A DNA stretch of 23,081 nucleotides from Suillus spraguei. Lineage: Eukaryota; Basidiomycota; Agaricomycetes; Boletales; Suillaceae. The stretch lies in NCBI GenBank assembly GCA_016800925.1, contig JABCPU010000869.1, positions 1 to 23,081 of the forward strand, read 5' to 3'. This document shows positions 19,155 through 23,081 of the stretch, one piece after another. The notes under the pieces are model-generated. The model searched no databases. It worked only from the letters and a program-made list of their open reading frames with translations, and was not told the DNA's origin. The position numbers and the translations under genes are program-made. The first letter of the stretch is position 1. The number at the start of each line of letters is the position of its first letter.

Positions 19155-21806
19155 ATGGTCAATAGTACTGGTGAGACCACTAGTGCTGCTCGTACTGCAC
19201 CAAAGACGCCTCCTCACGGTGTCAATTCTGCCTCTGGGCTCAACTCTACCCCACTTGCAGTCGGCTCTGCCGCTGTCAGCGAACACATTAGCACTCTAGG
19301 CGTCAGGTACGTCAATTCTCTTTGCTTGGCCATCGGTATTAAATTTCATCATACACGCAGGGTCCATGATGTCCGCCCATGGATCACTCGGATGTCGACG
19401 CTACAGGAAATGCGATGCCGACGCAATGCTGCAGGAGCTCCTCTGTGGCTTCGAAGGCGCCCTAGTAGTGAGAAGTCGAGATTACTTCAAGATTCTCTCA
19501 AAGCCGTCCTGGAAATCTGTAATAATACTCCAGAAATTACGACAACTTGACCGAATTGTAAGTACGGAGTTCACACAGTGTGAAAGAGCTGAACGCCTTT
19601 GTCCAGTGCCAATTGCACCGTAGAGCCGAGTTCGTACCCGTCTTTTGTGCGTGCAGCCAATGCTGCACTCCTTAAACTGAGCAGCTTGGAAGTCCCTGGA
19701 CTACCCGTTTTTGCACAAAACGAGAACGACATCCTGTTTCATCATAATGACAAGGACATGAAGCAAACGCACCAGGACGCAAAGTCTATACGCAAGCCTG
19801 ATGTCGTCATCGTCTCTAGGAAAGCGGCGAAGCGTGTGGCAGAGGGTGTAGAGGCTAAGGATAAGGGCAAAGGTAAGAGCAAGGACAGTACGGGTAACAA
19901 CGACGGCGATCAAACCGAAGAGGCTGAGAAGGAGTTTTACACGAACAAAGCAGCGGCGAAGCCTCGCGGAAACTTCAATTGGATCGATGTTCGCTCGACC
20001 ATAGAATTCAAACGCAGCCGTACTCTGGCCCATCCAGTATTACCTTACAAAGTGACAGAATACGCTCCCCCTAAGCCAGGGTTCAAGTATCTGAATCTTT
20101 CGAATGGAACAGAGCACCCTGAGCCAACTGGTGCAGCCCCTGTGCCCGCTACCGCTCCTGCCCCAAGCTCAAGCAAGCCACTCAATGAACGTAAGCCGCA
20201 CAGCGTCTACCCACTGCTTCGTTGCTGACATTCGTAATTCAGCACGGGGTACGCGTGCGTCCGAGCGACTGAAAGCAAGATCAGACAACAAACGTAAATC
20301 TGATCAATCAGACCTCAACGAATCCGCTTCTAAGCGCCCAAGAAAACCAACGAGAACCACGCAGACCAGAAGGCGCCCCCACAGGAACCACTTGTAAAGA
20401 TCCATCCAAACGTCCAGAATGGTTTGTATGTCGCAGAGATATTCGCAGCCAACATTGCGCTGCAGTGCGTCATCTCCTATGTAGTGGACAGTAAGTGAAC
20501 TGGGTATTGTAGACCTCTCGTCAAATTGATCACCCGTGCTAGATGATATCATTTACATCTGGTATTTTGATCGGGAGGACGCCATTCAATGCGCTGGCAT
20601 TAACTTCATCAAGGATCTTCCCCGATTCCTTGTCTTATTGCTTGCTATGCAGCGCATGGGAGATGAGCAATGGGGCCATAATTCGAAATTCACCCATGTG
20701 CCTGGAGTTTCATGCAATGTCGTCATCGGAAATGTTGACCTCAATTGGACTTGAAATCTGACACACGCACGACCCACTTTGGTCTGCGCGGCCGCGCAAC
20801 CAATGTCTTTTCGGTTCAAAGCAAGTATCTTTCGGACAAGAAGAAGAGGGATATTTGTGGTAACGATACCAACGAACTGGTCGCCAAGCTCTATTGGCCA
20901 GAAGAGCGGCGTCAGAGCGAGGACGAGATACTCCAGAATGTGTATGCCATCGCGAGCGAGGAGTCAACAGTGAAGGGCCACATCCCGGACATGGTTTGGT
21001 TCCACAAGTTTGACCAGACGTCCACGGTGAAAATCAGGAAGTCGCTCGGAATTCAAGATCCTGACGCCGAACGCGGCAGTCGTGTTTTGTATATCATCGT
21101 GTTCAGGAAGCTTGTCCCAATCACGTCTCTCAGTGGAGACGAATTTCTTAGCGCATGGTGGCAAGTTGTGCTGTGTAGGTCTGATTTATGTTGTGCTTTT
21201 CGCTGTCCCTAACTGCGCCGACAGGTCATTATACACTCTGGAAGCACAATGTCCATCACCGGGACATCAGTCCTAGCAATCTTATGGTCTACTGGTGGAA
21301 TGGCCAATGGATCGGGGTTCTCAATGACTACGACTTATCGTCGATTGAACGCGATGGGCCTAGCGGAAAGGAGCGCACAGGAACGTCCCTTCATGGCAAT
21401 TGACCTGCTCGCGAAGATGCCATCTTAGGCAAAGTCACACACTGTACCGGCACGATGCTGAATCGCTCGTCTGGGTCCTTGTCTGGGTCTGTCTTAGGTA
21501 CCAAGGAGGCAAGCTGTTGAGGAATGGCAGACTGCTCGATGACTGGCTGAAAGTGGATGCTCTTGGCTGCGAGGAGAAAAAATCTGCCTTCATGTTTAAG
21601 TTTCGCTATGGGGACGTGGACCTCATAAATCCCTCACCGTCGCACCGATCTAACTGGCAGATCGCAGTAGCTTGCCTTCACACTATGATCCATGCTCCCC
21701 GAGCGAAAATGGGCGAAAATGAATTCATTCTTCAAACTTGGCTTCTGAATAACGTAGAGTCTGTGATTCCAGACATTGTAGTTCGCCACCTGTCAACGTG
21801 TCATAA
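19155..21806 (+). pseudogene. FunK1-type fungal protein kinase (right copy, many frame breaks)
   Basis: Same exon plan and protein as the left copy: start MVNSTGETTSAARTAPKTPP, the ELVAKLYWPEE lysine motif, HRDISPSNLMVYWW, NDYDLSS, and a stop aligned with the left copy at 21804-21806. Compared with the left copy, single bases are missing at about 19390 (GGG to GG), 19396 (an A), 19456 (GGG to GG), 19541 (GG to G), 20337 (CCCC to CCC), 20743 (AAA to AA), 21385 (GG to G), 21390 (an A), 21414 (AAA to AA), 21443 (TT to T) and 21790 (C). Exon 3, by contrast, is open through the proline-rich linker (APAPSSSKPLNE) exactly where the left copy is broken. Read literally this is a pseudogene. The pattern, however, suggests uncorrected run-length errors on a real paralogue. 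The exon 6 tail differs by several substitutions (KVDALGCEEKKSAFMFKFRY), so it is a true second locus. Confidence 0.78.
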
Positions 21807-21870
21807 GCTTCATACACTGTTGTATTACGAGGTTTTATTCATGTGTCTTTTGCAATGAGATCTATTGATC

Positions 21871-21937
21871 AAACAGTCCGGCATGTATACAGTCATCATG
21901 CGGTTTCATAATATGTGGCTGTGTTTCTCCCTTCAAA
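21871..21937. other. Spacer between repeat copies B and C
   Basis: A short unique stretch after the right kinase copy and before homology to 7600-7897 begins. Nothing is recognised in it. Confidence 0.5.
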
Positions 21938-22232
21938 CTTATCCTTGCGTACGTATATTTGTTACTTGTTGTCGAGAATCTTTCCCGCTTTTCTGGTTTT
22001 GCTGTTGGTTATGTAGCGAGTAACGCCTTAACTGAACATCAGGAGTTAACTACTGTCAGCATCCATTACGCATAAGTATAATGGTGTTGACCTCAGAAAT
22101 TTAAGAGGGTTTGTCTTGACTCTTGACGATTCCGACAAACTGGTTACTGAAAAGGTCAAGAAAGTGCATGTATAGCATTGCAGGAAGCGACTTTCAGGTG
22201 CAGGGACGCGTCCTGCCAGTGGATGCGGTCTG

Positions 22233-22270
22233 AGTATGACTCTGTTACTACTTCCACTTTGATTGCGTGA
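22233..22270 (+). pseudogene. RPS13 3'-end fragment (38 bp), second remnant
   Basis: The last 38 coding bases of RPS13 (here YDSVTTSTLIA, then TGA), joined upstream to the same foreign segment as at 7600-7897. Because copies A and C share the joint, it formed once and was then copied. Confidence 0.85.
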
Positions 22271-22658
22271 ATGGTAGTTGGGCTTGGGTATGTAGTGGTT
22301 GTTTGAGCAGATCATATCCGTATATCATTCCTTCACTGATAAGTCATGCAAAAAAATAGGATTATGCAGAACTATGCGCAAATGTTTGGGCCGGCTCGTG
22401 TTGCATATTATAATTTCAGAGTTCAAGTATATCATCCAACTAACTGTAATAGTGTCGACTAGCTAGGTGATTCCCAACGTTCAACCCTGAGAATTGTCAA
22501 GTTCTTCAACTTAGGTAGGCAGCATACAGTACAACATTGATGGACTCGTCTTCAAGGCAGTGACGCGGCAGACTCGTCATGCGGTCAATCATGTTGTACC
22601 TGTAAGATAATACAATACAACCAATATTAATACCATGTACATGTATGTTAGTGATTTA

Positions 22659-22844
22659 TCACGCACTGGCGTGTTTGATAGCTTTGCTGGAGGCATTGGC
22701 GTTGGCGAGAGCGGCGACTGAAGAGACTTCCAGGCTAGTATTAGTAGCGAGAGGAACGAGAATTAACAAACGGGTAAAGCTTTCCTGCAAGACGTTTTCT
22801 TCAAATACCACAGGAGCGCCAAAGACCTTGGTGGATGTACACAT
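22659..22844 (-). CDS. Small ORF of unknown status (copy C version)
   Basis: 61 codons, nearly identical to the ORF at 7014-7196, with one extra codon (EEN against ED) and the end KHASA. Coding status is unproven. Confidence 0.2.
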   Translation of the reverse strand: MCTSTKVFGAPVVFEENVLQESFTRLLILVPLATNTSLEVSSVAALANANASSKAIKHASA

Positions 22845-22905
22845 GCTAAAGAAAAAGAACAGCGACAATTGGGGTAAATGTCTGCTGAGGACTTGATAAA
22901 CTGAT

Positions 22906-23081
22906 CGCCAAACCTTACACCAAAGCGTCAGTATACCGTCAACTAGCTTTCTTTTCTGGGCTGAAGTTTTCTCCTTAACCCAGACCCAAATCCAGAGATT
23001 GGTTACTCCCATCCGTCTCCAACGCCGCCGTCACCTCCGCTCTCTTAACCGTCCCGGATTGACCGCCAGAAGGAGCAGAAG
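22906..23081 (+). pseudogene. RPS6 internal fragment, fused to repeat copy C and cut by the window end
   Basis: From CGCCAAACCTTACACCAAAGC this follows the RPS6 gene (minus, about 15984 down to 15820) almost base for base: the end of exon 3, the whole 57-nt intron, then exon 4 (KIQRLVTP and the arginine-rich run). It lacks everything upstream of AKPYTKA, so it has no start or N-terminal half. Two single-base losses against the intact copy are seen (AAAA to AAA near 22990, and one base in the GTCGCCGG stretch near 23055). It could continue beyond the window. Confidence 0.88.

Larger units (their letters stand above)
17555..21870 (+). repeat. Large inverted duplication, right arm (copy B)
   Basis: Partner of 3270-7599 in inverted orientation. 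It starts within RPS13's last exon and runs through the second kinase gene. Past about 21870 (after a shared ATGTAT) similarity to the left arm stops, and the left side enters the 50-bp direct repeat there. Because this copy alone carries a whole RPS13 in register, it is the best candidate for the ancestral arrangement. Confidence 0.87.
21938..22908 (+). repeat. Partial third copy of the duplicated block (copy C)
   Basis: Matches 7897 down to about 6950 of the left arm in inverted orientation: the shared segment (21938-22232), the 38-bp RPS13 tail (22233-22270), then the RPS13 3' flank. Instead of continuing into kinase upstream DNA at gataaactgatcgc, it switches to RPS6 sequence at about 22906. 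It lies in tandem with copy B. Confidence 0.85.

Noticed and set aside
3270..21870. The inverted arms as terminal inverted repeats of a giant DNA transposon
   Set aside because: No transposase, integrase or helicase is seen inside, the core holds ordinary host genes, the arms themselves contain host gene pieces, and no target-site duplication flanks the whole structure.
22659..23012. 117-codon minus ORF at the window end
   Set aside because: Its N-terminal half is the reverse strand of the RPS6 fragment, so it is a shadow frame created by the fusion.

Overview
This is fungal nuclear DNA, most likely from an agaricomycete (mushroom-forming basidiomycete). The evidence is short introns of about 45-120 nt with GT..AG borders in almost every gene, a FunK1-type (fungal-specific) protein kinase, an F-box protein of a type typical of agaric genomes, and fungal-type RPS6 and RPS13. 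I see no phage, CRISPR, bacterial operon, rRNA or tRNA signal. A species cannot be named from sequence alone.

Layout. (1) 1-3117: fragments of unrecognised genes, one clean two-exon hypothetical gene (1455-2024, minus) and a divergent, frame-broken hypothetical gene (2153-3117, plus). (2) 3220-8002: left arm (copy A) of a large inverted duplication, bracketed by a 50-bp perfect direct repeat. It carries a FunK1 kinase gene (minus, 3360-6024) and the region upstream of it. (3) 8109-13883: a single-copy core with three minus-strand genes: myo-inositol oxygenase (MIOX), an aldo-keto reductase (AKR) and an F-box protein. (4) 13884-15620: gene-poor DNA with a hairpin, an unrecognised exon and a small AKR-like fragment. 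(5) 15621-17592: a head-to-head ribosomal protein pair, RPS6 (minus) and RPS13 (plus, fully intact). (6) 17593-21806: the inverted partner (copy B), running from the 3' end of RPS13 through a second, heavily frame-broken FunK1 gene. (7) 21938-23081: a third, rearranged partial copy (C), which carries a 38-bp tail of RPS13 and is fused at its far end to an internal fragment of RPS6 that runs off the window.

How it fits together. The three repeat copies look like a segmental duplication born at the RPS13-FunK1 locus: copy B still has whole RPS13, while copies A and C keep only its last 38 coding bases, joined to a shared foreign segment. MIOX makes D-glucuronate from myo-inositol, and AKRs are the enzyme family that reduces uronates, so these two same-strand neighbours could form a small inositol/uronate pathway pair. 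This is inference.

An important caution runs through the whole window. Nearly every gene has frame breaks, and almost all are single-base deletions, most of them in runs of identical bases (AA, CCC, GG, TTT). For MIOX and RPS6 the number of missing bases I infer is exactly what brings the summed exon length back to a multiple of three. The two kinase copies are broken at different places. This pattern points to consensus homopolymer errors at least as strongly as to pseudogenes, so 'broken' genes here should not be read as dead without checking reads.
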